This document shows, in pieces, positions 23,471 to 34,489 of a DNA stretch of 64,000 bases. The notes under the pieces were generated by a model. The model made no database searches. It was not told the DNA's origin and saw only the letters and a program-made list of their open reading frames with translations. The stretch comes from Bryoerythrophyllum caledonicum (lineage: Eukaryota; Streptophyta; Bryopsida; Pottiales; Pottiaceae), in contig OZ020519.1 in NCBI GenBank assembly GCA_963971425.1, positions 20,295,397 to 20,359,396 on the forward strand, written 5' to 3'. The position numbers and the translations under genes were made by a program. Numbering within the stretch: the stretch's first letter is position 1; each line of letters opens with the position of its first letter.

Positions 23471-23948
23471 AGTCCCGGTTAAGGGAGGGGGGAAATTATC
23501 TTTACAGTTCTACACACTATAGACATCCGGGGTACACGAGTACCCGGATAAAGATTATATCACCACGGATGGCAGTCCGTGGACTCGCCGAGAGTTTTTA
23601 GCGTTGGACACAAGTAAGAGCTACTCTACCTCCCATTCTCTCCTTCTAACTCTACTCACTCACTTGGATGGTTATGGTGTCACTGAGATCCCCCCGAAGG
23701 GATGTTAGACCCGTGTTTCCGAGGCTGCGAGCGGCATAATGTAAGTGAGCAAGGGGCCTATCCACCCACTATCCGTCCTCCTCTCAGTCTCCCTCCACAT
23801 CCGATGCGGCAGGAGGTAAGATATGTCAGGGAATGATACGAGTCTTCACAATCGACACCAACCGGTACGCCGGAAGGTCACTCAAGACTCGCTAGGACCC
23901 TTACACATCCATCACTCCCCCCTCGTCCTTCCCTAGACGCGTACAATC

Positions 23949-24105
23949 TCACCTGATATTCCCATCCACCCAACTAATCTACTTGATGGAACAAGGAAAC
24001 GATTGTAACGGTTAGAGTTGGAGTCACGCCCCTACTAGCTATCTTCTCACCTCACCTGTTATTTCCACCCACCCGGACTAATCTACTTGATGAAACAAGG
24101 AAACA
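23949..24105. repeat. Direct duplication of about 52 bp
   Basis: 23949-24000 and 24052-24105 are near copies (TCACCTGATATTCCCATCC versus TCACCTGTTATTTCCACCC, both running through AATCTACTTGATGRAACAAG and ending GGAAAC), separated by 51 bases. Purpose unknown. Possibly part of an LTR or promoter of the truncated minus-strand ORF ending at 24498. Confidence 0.6.
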
Positions 24106-24497
24106 GTGATTAGACAATTAGTATGGACTTGAGGAGTGGACTACTTGAAATGACACTCACAGTCATGTATGCAATCCGAGCTCTCCAACCATCGAAGGTC
24201 TTCTCAGAGCGTAGGTTTAGAATTAAACAGAAAGCAAATACACACATCAAGCAATGAAGAGAGAGGCCACGAGACTCCTCTCTTATACTGCCAAAGACTC
24301 TCACAAGAGTCCAAACTCAACGATACCTTCTAACGGTGACATTAACTACTCTTGGCAGCGATGGCTGCCACTCCACACGACGTGCACCGTCAGAGGTAAC
24401 TTATTACACAAAATCCAAGGCAAAACCAAGTCAAAACCAAAGTCAACTGGGGGCCAAATCCTGGACTGAACACTGACCTACGAACCAAGATCCTGGC

Positions 24498-24650
24498 CTA
24501 CTTCCAGGCCAACTCCTCGAGTCTCTTCTGCTCCTCTCTTCTCTTGCGCTTCCGGGAACTCCGGCTTGAAGTCGGGGTGGCTGCGCCTGCCGCAAGAGTC
24601 ACTGTGAGCCGCCAAAACGACTCCCGAGGATGAATGGACCGCACTTCAAT
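24498..24650 (-). pseudogene. Truncated C terminus of an unknown protein, cut by an LTR insertion
   Basis: Minus-strand frame ending RSSRKRKRREEQKRLEELAWK* at 24498. It is basic and helix-prone. Upstream it runs into the LTR that begins at 24651, so the rest of the gene is displaced or lost. The C-terminal style resembles accessory proteins of plant retroelements, but I do not recognise a family. Confidence 0.3.
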
Positions 24651-26930
24651 TGTGTTAGGTTCAACTAGTATTTGAAGTGGGTAATCCAATAGGATTAACC
24701 CATGATTTTTGATCAATACAGCTAAATGGCCTTTCCGTTCACTAATTCCTTAAATAGGAGCCACTCTATGGCGACCACGGATTTTATTAAGTTAACCAAA
24801 AAAATAATTAGGAAGGAAAAAAAGAAGGAGGTTTAAAAGCCCCTAAGAAAATGGTTGGAAGAGTCCAAAAGGTGGGGCAAACCCCTCGTCGATCACTAGG
24901 GAAAATTAGGAATTACCCCAAGCAAGGGGAATTCAATCTAGGTAGATTAATTGATTCACAACCTTGGAATTAACTTAATGGCTCACTTATTGGAGATCAT
25001 GCACACCCATGTGGCATGGAGTCAATGTTTAGATTTAGATATTCCTTGGTTAGTGGGACACCCACTCTTGTTAAATGCAAGGGTGGCACGGAATTAGTAG
25101 CTATAGGTTTAATAGGCTTTGTAAGAAGGAAGCCATTTATGGAAGAAGGCCAAAGGCGGCGGGGAACGCCCATGGGAACGCAGGAGAGCAAGGCTGGAGA
25201 GAGTCTCTAGTCGAAGGTCGAGGCAGTTGGAGAAAAATTGAAGGACGAGCGTAGGGAGAGAGAGGGTGTGAGAATAGGGAGTGTGAGAGCCGGAAGCCCC
25301 GGCCACTGTGAGAAAGGAACCAAGAAGAAGATCACGAAGAACACGAAGATCACAAAGAGACAAAGAACACGAAGAGGAGCTGCACCTGGGCATCAAGAAG
25401 ATCAGGAAGGGGAGCTGAACGAAGAGATGAAGAACACGAAGAGGAGCTGCACCAGGGCATCACGAAGATCACGAAGGGAAGAAGATCACGAAGGGGAACT
25501 GAACGAAGACAAGAAGATCTCGAAGAGACGAAGAACGCGAAGAGGAGTTGGACAGAAGCACACGAAGATCACGAAGAGGGCTGAACCAAGAAGAAGATCA
25601 CGAAGAGAAGAGGAGCTGCACGAAGAGACAAAGAACACGAAGAGGAGCTGCACCAGGGCATCAAGAAGATCAGGAAGGGGAGCTGAACGAAGAGACAAAG
25701 AACACGAAGAGGAGCTGCACCAGGGCATCATGATGATCACGAAGGGAAGAAGATCACGAAGAGAAGAGGAGCTGCACGAAGAGACGAAGAACACGAAGAG
25801 GAGCTGCACCAGGGCATCACGAAGATCACGAAGGGGAGCTGAACGAAGACAAGAAGATCACGAAGAGACGAAGAACACGAAGAGGAGCTGGATAGAAGAA
25901 CACGAAGGTCACAAAGAGACGAAGAACACAAAGAGGAGCTGCACCAGGGCATCAAGAAGATCAGGAAGGGGAGCTGAACGAAGAGACGAAGAACACAAAG
26001 AGGAGCTGGACAGAAGCACACGAAGATCACAAAGAGGGCTGAACCAAGAAGAAGATCACGAAGAGAAGGGGAGCTGGACTGAAGGGAAGAAGATCACGAA
26101 GAACTGAAGGAAGGAGGGTGAATTGAACCAAACCAGGGAGCTCTCCTTCCCCCTCTCTAGTAATCAATTCCGCCTGCTTGAGAAACCCTAATTTTTCAAG
26201 TCTCATACGTCGCGCGGAAGCGCTGTCAAAATTTCACTAGAATTAGGGTTACAATCAATTCAACTTAACTAGGTGATCACTCTATAAAAGTAAGAGAACG
26301 CAGCTGGATGCTCATGAGTAGCTTAGTGTTAAGGAGGTTAATCAGGTGAAGTATATGGGCGTGCATGTGAATGCTTGGCTACAACTTTTGAGTAAAGATG
26401 TATGTTGAAGGTGCGCTGCTGGTCGCTGGCTGTGAGGTCCAGGGTCGAGTCAAATGATTAATTGAAGGCTGCCATCATGTTAAGCATAAAAAACTAATAG
26501 GAATTGAAAAAACAAACACAAGAATCAGAGTTAGAGTCGAGGAGATAATTAGGATTATAAATTGTAGGAAGTAGGGAAGCCTGTCTGCTGCCAACTGGTC
26601 CCAGGGTCACACCTAAGCCTGAAACTGATTAGTAAGGGTCTAGTCAAGTTTGGAATGATGAATTGAACCCATAAGAGTTGGAAACGTTGCATTCGGGGCC
26701 TTAGAGTGAAAGTTACACTTGTTCAAAGGTGGGTTCAATTAGAAGGCTGGATTAAGTCACCACCTCACTAATCAACCACAAGGAACCTAAGTGAACATGA
26801 GATGGGTCACCATGCTTGTATGAGTCGTGTATGAATGGGCTGAGGATTGGTTACACAAGGATCTAGGCCCCATATTAGGATCTTGTGTTCAAGATAAGCC
26901 ACTCTTTAGGGGCGGTTTATTTGGCTCACA
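24651..26930 (+). mobile_element. 5' LTR of a Ty3/gypsy element
   Basis: Starts TGTGTTAGG and ends GGCTCACA, directly followed by a degenerate primer-binding site. It is related to the solo LTR at 36292-38920. Both begin TGTGT. Both contain GCGGAAGCGCTG followed by an AGAATTAGG word in the middle (26216-26247 and about 38248-38276). Both end in a CTCT..AGGGG..TATTT-GGCT-ACA segment. The left boundary is inferred from this comparison and is the weaker end. The interior has expanded tandem repeats. Confidence 0.6.
25238..26107 (+). repeat. GAAGATCACGAAG minisatellite inside the LTR
   Basis: Purine-rich tandem array made of recombined blocks such as AGAACACGAAGAGGAGCTG, CACCAGGGCATCAAGAAGAT and CAGGAAGGGGAGCTGAACGA. 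The array stays open in one frame for 289 codons and would give an Arg/Glu/Lys/Thr/His-rich repeat protein. I treat this as a by-product of a repeat unit lacking stops. There is no sign of a start context or of codon selection. Confidence 0.8.
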
Positions 26931-26933
26931 TTT

Positions 26934-26950
26934 TGGTGCGTCCGCCGGGA
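26934..26950 (+). promoter_or_regulatory. Degenerate retroelement primer-binding site
   Basis: TGGTGCGTCCGCCGGGA lies three bases after the LTR end. It resembles TGGCGCCGTTGCCGGGGA, the site complementary to the 3' end of tRNA-Asp used by many plant gypsy elements, with several differences. Confidence 0.5.
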
Positions 26951-27644
26951 GGAGGCGTGTCCATTGCTTGGAAGGGTGAATCATTCTACCGTTGGATGTA
27001 GGGGTACAAACGCTAAGAGACTCATGGTCTAAGGAGCGGCATTGGGTAGCTTAAAGGTAAGTGCCCAACCTTGCTCATGAATGCTTGATTGAGTGTCAAT
27101 TGTGTGCATGTTTGAAAGTCTTGTGAATGAATGAACGTGCCAAGTTGTGTTTTAAGGTGGGGGTCTAGAAGGGAGTGTGGTTTCCCGACCTTCCAACCAC
27201 AAAACACCTTGTGTTGGAAGGATCCCCTTCTAGTCTTGTGGCTTGAGTCGAGCAAGGGGCCTAGGGGTGAAAGGTTGCGGCCCTCCCACGGTGTTCGTAA
27301 GAATTCCAGTGAGCTCCTAGGCCGAAGGAGAAGGGTGCATGAGCCCGGGTATGGGACAAGGGCGCCCCTTCCTTCCCCCGCGCTTGACTAACCACCAAGG
27401 TAAGTACAACTTGGAATGGAATGAGGTGTTTGAATCATGTGTTGCAAGTAATGGTGTGTGTGACCAATTGAGCCACCGTGGACGGAAGTTGGAGTCGTGG
27501 ACGCATCCAAGACGTAGGGGCGCTGATTGGAAGGAGCGCTGCGTACGATCCACCCATGACCTCGACAACTCGACGGGAAGCCTTTTGGAGGACATGACTA
27601 CCATCCACGACCCACTGGACCCTATTTTTTGGATCTTAGAGTAG

Positions 27645-30165
27645 ATGTCCCGTGCCACAAGGTCCCAAAGACCTTCCCTCACACCACCGTGGGAACCGGC
27701 GAGTGAAAGAAGGAGTAGGTCTAGGGAACTCACCGAGGACACAGCAGAGGGATTCTTGGAGGTACAACTAGAGGCTCTACCAGCCCCCTTCCTTCCCTTT
27801 CCTCCATCTCTTCCTTCCACTTCATTCAATCCGGTGAATACCACCAACACCACTAGTCCACGGGGCAACACCTCAGCCCCTACCATGGCCTCTGGAGGAC
27901 CACCCCCGGTACGGCCTCCCATTAATCCCTTGGTTCAGCCAAGGGGTTTACCCATCTTAGTACCCGAGGGCTTGCAAGCGGCGCCTATGCCACCCAATTT
28001 GCCCACCTTTAGAGGAACCAAAGATGAAGACCCCTCCGCACACGTAGAACGTTATCTGGAGCTCCTCTCGACGTGCCTCATCACCAACACCGGTTATTTC
28101 CTAGTGTGGTTCTTGTGTACCTTGAAGGACGCCGCCTACGAGTGGTATAGGAATCACCCCCCTGGTACCTTTGAAGATTGGGATAGCCTCATGAGGGCCT
28201 TTTTGGACCCGAGGTAGGTCAAAGTAATGCCCTCACAGCCCTAGCCGCGCTACGCCAAGGCCCAGGGGAGGAGATCACGACCTACATTAGGAGGTTTGAG
28301 CTGGTGGTTACAAGGTTTGTGGGGAACCTCTTCACCAATGACACCCTAACCCAATTCTTTATCCAAGGGTTCAACAATGAGGGAACCATTAGGGAGATTT
28401 TGAAGGTCCGCCCCACATCTTTAGACGCTGCCAAGGCACAAGCTAGGCTAATAGAGCAAGTTGATCGAGACCAAGAGCGTATGTGGCGGAAGGAAGAGCA
28501 CCACATCCCTAGTTTTATACCTATCCATGCCAAGGGCAAGGGACCAACCCCAGAACCTAACGCAGGAGCCCCGGTTGCCCAAGTCCCCCTGTGGAACTAC
28601 TATGCTCCACCCTTGAATGTTAGGCCACCGGTAGCTCTCCCCGAACTCACCTATCACGAAGAGCGGGGCACATGGAAGGAGGAAATGAAGAATGAAATCC
28701 TCCAAGGCCAACAAGGCTTCCAGGACCAATTAGCTCTACAAATCAAGGCCATGCAAGAACAAATGGCCTTGTTAATTAAAAACCAAGTCCCTAATCCCAC
28801 ACCTCCACCTATAGAGTCTGGTAGACATGCCTCGGGCCTATGGTGCACTCAATGTGGCCAACCGGGGTACACCAATCCCTTCTGCACCACCCCAGCGGCA
28901 GCACCGCAGTACCAGGTCGCTCAAACCCCGTATGTGCCTCCCCATAGGAATCAACCACCGGTGGCAACTAGCTACGTGCCTCAAGGCTATGCATCTCCAA
29001 GCCAGGCTTATGGGGGACCTCCGAGACCACGATATGAGATCCATCACCCGTGTGGCAAGAGACACCCACCGGGGCAATGTTGGGTCAAAAGCGGGGTGGT
29101 ATGCGGTAACTGCGGGGGTAATCACCCCACCCAAGTATGTCGTAGACCGGACAAGGTAATTCCCATGCCTTTCCCACCAGAGAACTACCCTCAACAAGCC
29201 CAAGACCATTTGAGAGGTGCATGTAACCCCACCTCCGATAATATCTCTAGACCTCCTAGTCTCTACTACGACTACAACAATAATCGCCAAAATCAGACCC
29301 CTCCAATAGGGGTCAATACCAAGGCCAGTTACATCCCTATTAACCAAGGGCAAAACCACGAGGGCCAACAAAACCAAGGGCAAACCCACGGTGGCAACGA
29401 AAACCAAGGCCCATAGGATGTGCGCTATGCCACCATGTCAAGTGAGATCGTGTCCACCCACAGCCCTTCCCTCACTGAGCTAAATGTAGCTTTCCACGAG
29501 GTGAGCACAAACAAGGAAGCAGAAACTTGTGAGTTGCCCGCATTGGCAGTCCAAACTCGGTCTAACCGACGGGAGCCTAGGTACTCGAGTCCTCCTCCAC
29601 CCATACCAGAGGAAGGTGAAACCTCAGAGGAGGATTCACCTCACTTCTCTGACTTGAACGACACCACCAAGGAGGCGGTGGAGGGCACTAAACGGGCCAA
29701 CTTAGGGTCCCCCCATGGGAAACCCAGGTCCCGAACACCCTTGTCCACCCCCCAAGGACCATGGGAGGGTCCACCAGTCCCTAGTCCCGAGGTAAACACG
29801 TTCCCGCGTGTCGAGGAACAAGGAGGAGAAGGGCCTTACAATTTATGGGCGGACTTGAGTCGCCTAAAAGCAGACATCACCATAGCCCAACTATTAGAAG
29901 TGTCACCACCCATGAGGAAGGCCCTTAGGTCGGGCACCCCGGTGAAGCGAAGGCCTAGGGCAAAGGTCAGGCTGGCGGCTCGAGTTAAATCTGCACACCC
30001 CAATATCGAGGTCAAGGCGGTGCAAATTGAGGTGACTTTCATTACCCCCTCCTTGAATTTATCTAACTTCACCTTCAATTCTTCCCACCCAGATATCACA
30101 CGACCTTCTTTTGTTAATATCTTGGCTTGTACCTCCCAAAGCGTTACGACGGGGTTAAAAATGGC
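27645..30165 (+). pseudogene. Ty3/gypsy Gag (frameshifted and truncated)
   Basis: Begins ATG 27645. The retrotransposon gag core is visible: LPTFRGTKDEDPSAHVERY, LKDAAYEWYRN and FEDWDSLMRAFLD up to 28215, then after a frameshift near 28210 GQSNALTALAALRQG, EEITTYIRRFE and RPTSLDAAKAQARLIEQ. Two zinc-knuckle-like motifs follow: CTQCGQPGYTNPFC (about 28843) and CGNCGGNHPTQVC (about 29103). One TAG at 29414 interrupts the frame. The remainder is Pro/Ser-rich and no protease or reverse transcriptase is present: the element stops at about 30165, where an unrelated minus-strand ORF begins. This is the Gag of the element whose 5' LTR is 24651-26930. Confidence 0.75.
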
Positions 30166-30924
30166 ATTCTGAGTGTATTCCTTTACCCACTCTTCGTAAG
30201 AAAAACGGCGTTTGTCTTCGGCAAATGTTTCTTCATTAGCAATGCCATCGACAATTGTTTTCAATCTCTCCCCCAACGATTCCAATCCAACAGCACCTCG
30301 ATTCAAGTAGCGTCTCTCCAGCTAACCTAGGTCATGATCTTTATACCATGATAATAACTCGACCACAACCTTGGTCCTGAAAGGCTTGCTCATCTGATCT
30401 ACATGAGAGGTCCTTTGCCTTTTCTTCCCACGTCCCGAGTCCTCTGAATCTGCTGGTCGTTTGCCCCGTCCGCGTCCTCTTGCGTCTGAAGGTTCGCTAG
30501 GAACTAAGGACTCTGATGGTGTTGGTACCACATTATGTGAAAGTGGTCGTACCGATGAGGCTCCACGCTCGGGATCAACACTGGAGCCACCTGAACTACG
30601 ACCTCCAAGGTTTCGATCCCCAACCAAGCTTTCTGATCTTTGAGACCGCCCAGCTCCACGTCCTCCCCCCACAGATCCTCGTGTACCTTGTGAATGTGAT
30701 TGTGATCCACGAGAATTACTTCGTCCGAGAGCAAAAAATTCTTGGTTCATTCCGACGCCTCGTCTGCCACCTCTCTTGCTTGGTCCACCTCTGCTGCCTT
30801 GGCCTCTTCCTAAGTTACCACCGTTGACATCGTTAGGAGCTGCAATAGCAGATGCAATTTCCACATGATAAGCTTCATGGAGTTGCATATCTGCATCTTG
30901 GTAATGCACCCTATTGTCAGCCAT
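30166..30924 (-). pseudogene. Gly/Arg/Ser-rich protein, C-terminally truncated, one TAG
   Basis: Starts MADNRVHYQDAD at 30924. The N-terminal half is rich in Gly, Arg and Ser (RGG-like and SRGSQSHSQ stretches) with KRPADSEDSGRGKKRQR as a likely nuclear localisation signal. Then a helical segment (VVVELLSWYKDHDLG), a TAG at 30322-30324, and an in-frame continuation (RYLNRGAVGLESLGERLK, FSYEEWVKEY). It ends where the gag element of the other strand is joined. The layout resembles small DNA-binding or accessory ORFs of DNA transposons, but I do not recognise the family. Confidence 0.45.
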
Positions 30925-31149
30925 TGTGTGAAAAAATGTTAATCGGTTATCCGGTGTGCAACGTTTATGTGAGTGAGTCTGGAAAAAAAACTGCAAGGGT
31001 TTCCCCGCAATTCGTCACTCCAAACTCCAGTACCGTCGAAACCCGTGCAATGCTGCTCACGCAACAAGGTCTCGGGTTCCCATTGGGCAAGGAGAGGAGT
31101 GCAAAAAGTGAAATCGTCAATGGCCTCGTTGCCTTTATATAGGCCCCGA

Positions 31150-31790
31150 CGGATCGCGAACATTGGGAACCGCACGGTCAAGGAGCGGACGGGCCGCGGA
31201 TGGACGCGGATGGGGAGCGGATGGGGATCGGTGAGAGCGGATGGGGCGCGGATGAGGAGTGTACAGGGACTGTGGATGGGGGCTGCGGATGGTAACTGCT
31301 GATGGGGAGCGCTTATAGAGCGGATGGATGCGTATAGAGCGTGGATGAAGAGCAGACACGGGGTGCAGATGGGAGCTGCGGGTGGGGAGCGGGTGGGAAG
31401 CGGATGGGTGCGGATAGACGCGGATGGGCATTGGACAGGGACTGCGGATGGGAGTTGCAGACGAGGAGCGGGTTGGGAGCGGATGGAGGCGGGTGGGGAG
31501 CGGATGGAGGCGGGTGGGGAGCGGATGGGAGCGGGTGGGGAGCGGATGGAGGTGGGTGGGAAGCGGATGGGGGCAGGTGGGGAGCGGATGGAGGTGGGTG
31601 GGAAGCGGATGGGGGCAGGTGGGGAGCGGATCGGTGCGGATGGGCATCGGATAGGGACTGCGGATGGGAGCTGCGGATGGGGAGCGGGTGGAGAGCGGAT
31701 GGGTGCGGATAGGCGCGGATGGGCATCGGACAGGGACTGCGGATGGGGAGCGAGTGGAAAGCAGATGGAGCGGATGGGGGCGGACATGGC
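31150..31790. repeat. G-rich GCGGATGGGGA minisatellite
   Basis: A 22-bp unit close to GAGCGGATGGAGGCGGGTGG is tandemly repeated around 31470-31640. It is embedded in a higher-order duplication containing GGGACTGCGGATGGGAG, seen three or four times. The plus strand has dense runs of three or four G, with potential for quadruplex formation. All six frames are largely open through the array; the 174-codon and 293-codon frames here are repeat artefacts. Confidence 0.85.
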
Positions 31791-32237
31791 CGACGTGTTT
31801 AAAAAAGAAGAGGAGCTCAATGTGGCCTCACTCTTTCTTACTCATTAAGACGCCCTAACGCACTTGCCTCTACGTTGACGGCGGGTGTGTAAGGTTTTCA
31901 GATGGGGAAGTGGCCCTTTTGAGGTCCAAGATTCTTCCAAGGGGGGGAATTTTTGTCCTCAAACGTAACTGATCAGGTACAAAAGACATCAGATATTCCA
32001 AGAAGGATTTAGGGTCTTAATACTCCTAGGTAGCACTATTATGAAGTGCATGATTGGGACTTTATTTCAGTACTACTTTGAAGTGCAAGTAGTTGTGGTA
32101 GTTGTTATAGTTGTTTTAGTTGAGCAATCATTTGGAACTCTCATATTACAATAGATAATATCGCCAAGATAATAGGTTCAAACATAGTATTGTTTTGTAT
32201 TGCGGGAGCCCATAGAGGTTTCCAATAATTATCCACC
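31791..32237 (+). other. Upstream region of RH copy E, no gene recognised
   Basis: Moderately AT-rich leader before ATG 32238. It contains no ORF, and no similarity to the upstream region of copy C was seen. Around 32085-32130 there is a GTAGTTGTGGTAGTTGTTAT stretch of short repeats. Confidence 0.4.
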
Positions 32238-34329
32238 ATGCATAGTGGAGGTCGAGTTGTTAGTTCAGCGAAGAAGCCGAAGAGGAACCCTGCGGATTTG
32301 GAGCTTGAAGTATATCAAAATCGTGATGTTCTAGGGGAACCAGGATGGGAAAGTGTTTGCGAGCCATGGACTGCCACAAATGCTATGGACTATATTAAGT
32401 TCGCGCATCTTGATAGATGGTGGCCGGAAGAGCTCCACAAGAAACATTGTTCAGCAAAGGCTGTAACGTACCGCGACATCAAAGACGTGGATGTGAAGTG
32501 GAGGTTCCTTGAGATTCTATGTGCAATTTCCAACTTGAAGCGATGGCCCAAAAACAATATCCCTAGAAGTATCGCGGCATTGATGTATGCGGAACATCAA
32601 TTGGGGAAGAGGGTGGATTGGTCAACGCTACACAAACCTTATTGTGGTGGGAAGATTCTTGGACACCCCCTTTCTGCAAAGAAATCGGTAGAGATTCCAA
32701 GAAAATTCGTTCTTGCATGGTTCCGCAATAACCCAAGCTTGGTTGACGACCCTGATGAATCATTGTCAGTGGACTGAGAAGCATCTCCTAAACAAAAGAG
32801 GAAAGTAGTTAAGAGGATAAAAGTAGTGGATGCCATTGAACAATCATTGCGCGAGCCCGAAGTCACAGATGCGAGGCAGTTGGGCATCCATATGAGTAAT
32901 GAAATTAACGTGGAGTCAATGCCATCCCCATTATCTCTGGAGGTGACCAATGCGGATCAAAACGAAGCCATTCAGATATCAACAACATGCATGCCGCATG
33001 GTACTGTAAGTGACCATGGGGGGTTTGAAAATTATCAAGTTGAAATTGGAGGCTTGAAAAAGGAACTAGAAGAAGTCAAAGCACAACATATTACAAACAA
33101 GGCGACATGTGCAAATTTCCAATGTGAGGTGGATGAATTAAAGGCAATTAGTGCAAACGACAAATCGAAGATAAATAAATTGACAGCCTTAGTTTTAGAA
33201 ACCATTGCCGAGCGGGAAGAGATGATGCTTACAACGGTGTTTGCGGTGGCACGAGCACGGCAGTATGAGGCGGAATTCAAGAGCATTGTTGCCGAATGGA
33301 CGTTGGAAAATAAATTGAGGACCCTCTTGCTCACATCGTGGCCTCTAGAGGAAACTATGTATTTGAAAAGTTGGGACAACAAGGAACCGTCGATACAAAA
33401 GAATAACAATAGCATTGATTGGAAGCACGTCAAAGAAGACGATCATCATTGGAACATCGAGGATGTGCATGACTATCCGCTAGATATGATGGGGAAGCCG
33501 TTGTGGCTAAAACCACATCCAATGACATCCGACGGATCGTCATGTCCTATTTGCGGAAATGCTTGGGGCCCAGAAGGGTGTTTTACGATTGGATCATGTG
33601 GCCATTCATTCCATCCACAATGTCTAATCAAGAGTATGATTCGCTCATGTATGTGCTGTATCTGTAGAGCGCCATTACATCCACGTTTGTATCTGCAATT
33701 TGGCATCCGGGATTTCATGCCTAACCATTGGGTGTATCGCCAAGATGATTATGATTTTGAACTTGGCGACTTCAATGGCCACCCTGTTGAGTGGAGCTAG
33801 GGACACAATATATCAAAGGCAGAGGTGTGGCATAAGTTTGGGGGGGGGGGGAACTTCTAAGATGATGCAGAGAAACTAATTCAAGCTGCGAACGAGATGT
33901 ATCCTGACAACCCGCTTGGGTACGGCATGAAGATGTTTTTTTTATCAAACTAAGGAATGGCATTGGAATCCTCAGAGGAAGGAGTTGGTGCACGGTTTAG
34001 GACCAAAACCATATTACAACTCATCTGGTGAGCGAGCGGTAGAGACCCTGGAACTACGCAGATCCTATCGTGGAACTCCTCTAGCTGTAAACACCGGTAC
34101 AGAAGACTTGTTTTGGGAAGAACGCTACCATCGTAAACGACTACTGGTGGCGGCGCTCGATGCCATATTGGATGAAGTTGCCCCGGAGGTAAAGGAATGG
34201 CTCAATGGTGGGGACATACCTCGATATTCGGAAATGGTGATTCGCCATGAACGCCATGGATATGGGACACGGAGTAATGTTTGTGCACAAGGCGGTGACT
34301 CCTCCAACCCTTCAAGACAGCAACAATAA
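32238..34329 (+). pseudogene. RH-family protein, most complete copy (copy E): VDW domain, coiled coil, RING-H2
   Basis: Frame from ATG 32238 (MHSGGRVVSSAKK). Residues 1-180: N-terminal domain with GWESVCEPW and LGKRVDWSTL, then TGA at 32775 (SVD*EAS), after which the same frame continues with a basic patch (KQKRKVVKRIKV). A coiled coil follows (about 33040-33330; LKKELEEVKAQ), then TLENKLRTLLLTSWP and the RING-H2 finger at 33542-33667: CPIC, WGPEGC, GSCGHSFHPQC and CICRAP, with spacing C-x2-C-x13-C-x-H-x2-H-x2-C-x-C-x2-C. Next comes a conserved YLQFGIRDFMPNHWVYRQ block. A TAG at 33798, a G10 run at 33839-33848 and a T8 run near 33937 then break the frame. The C-terminal part (to TAA 34329) contains YYNSSGE and ALDAILDEVAPEVKEWL, matching copy D. 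RING-H2 proteins are usually E3 ubiquitin ligases; that role is inferred. Confidence 0.8.
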
Positions 34330-34489
34330 TTTGCCAAGGTTTAGGCAAGGAAACCGGGTAATATGATCGGCAATAGATTCCCCCTTCAATTAGTATCTTG
34401 GAAAATCCTCGTCCATGTTGTTGCCATTATGGACATAGCCATATAGGTACAATAATTTATGAAGGGATTCTTTGCCTATTTTGAATTTA

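Noticed and set aside
25238..26107. 289-codon frame as a real protein gene
   Set aside because: It is a purely repetitive minisatellite inside an LTR, equally open on the other strand.
30939..31848. Frames of 293, 170 and 174 codons across the G-rich array
   Set aside because: They are translations of a tandem repeat whose unit lacks stops in most frames. There are no domains or start context.
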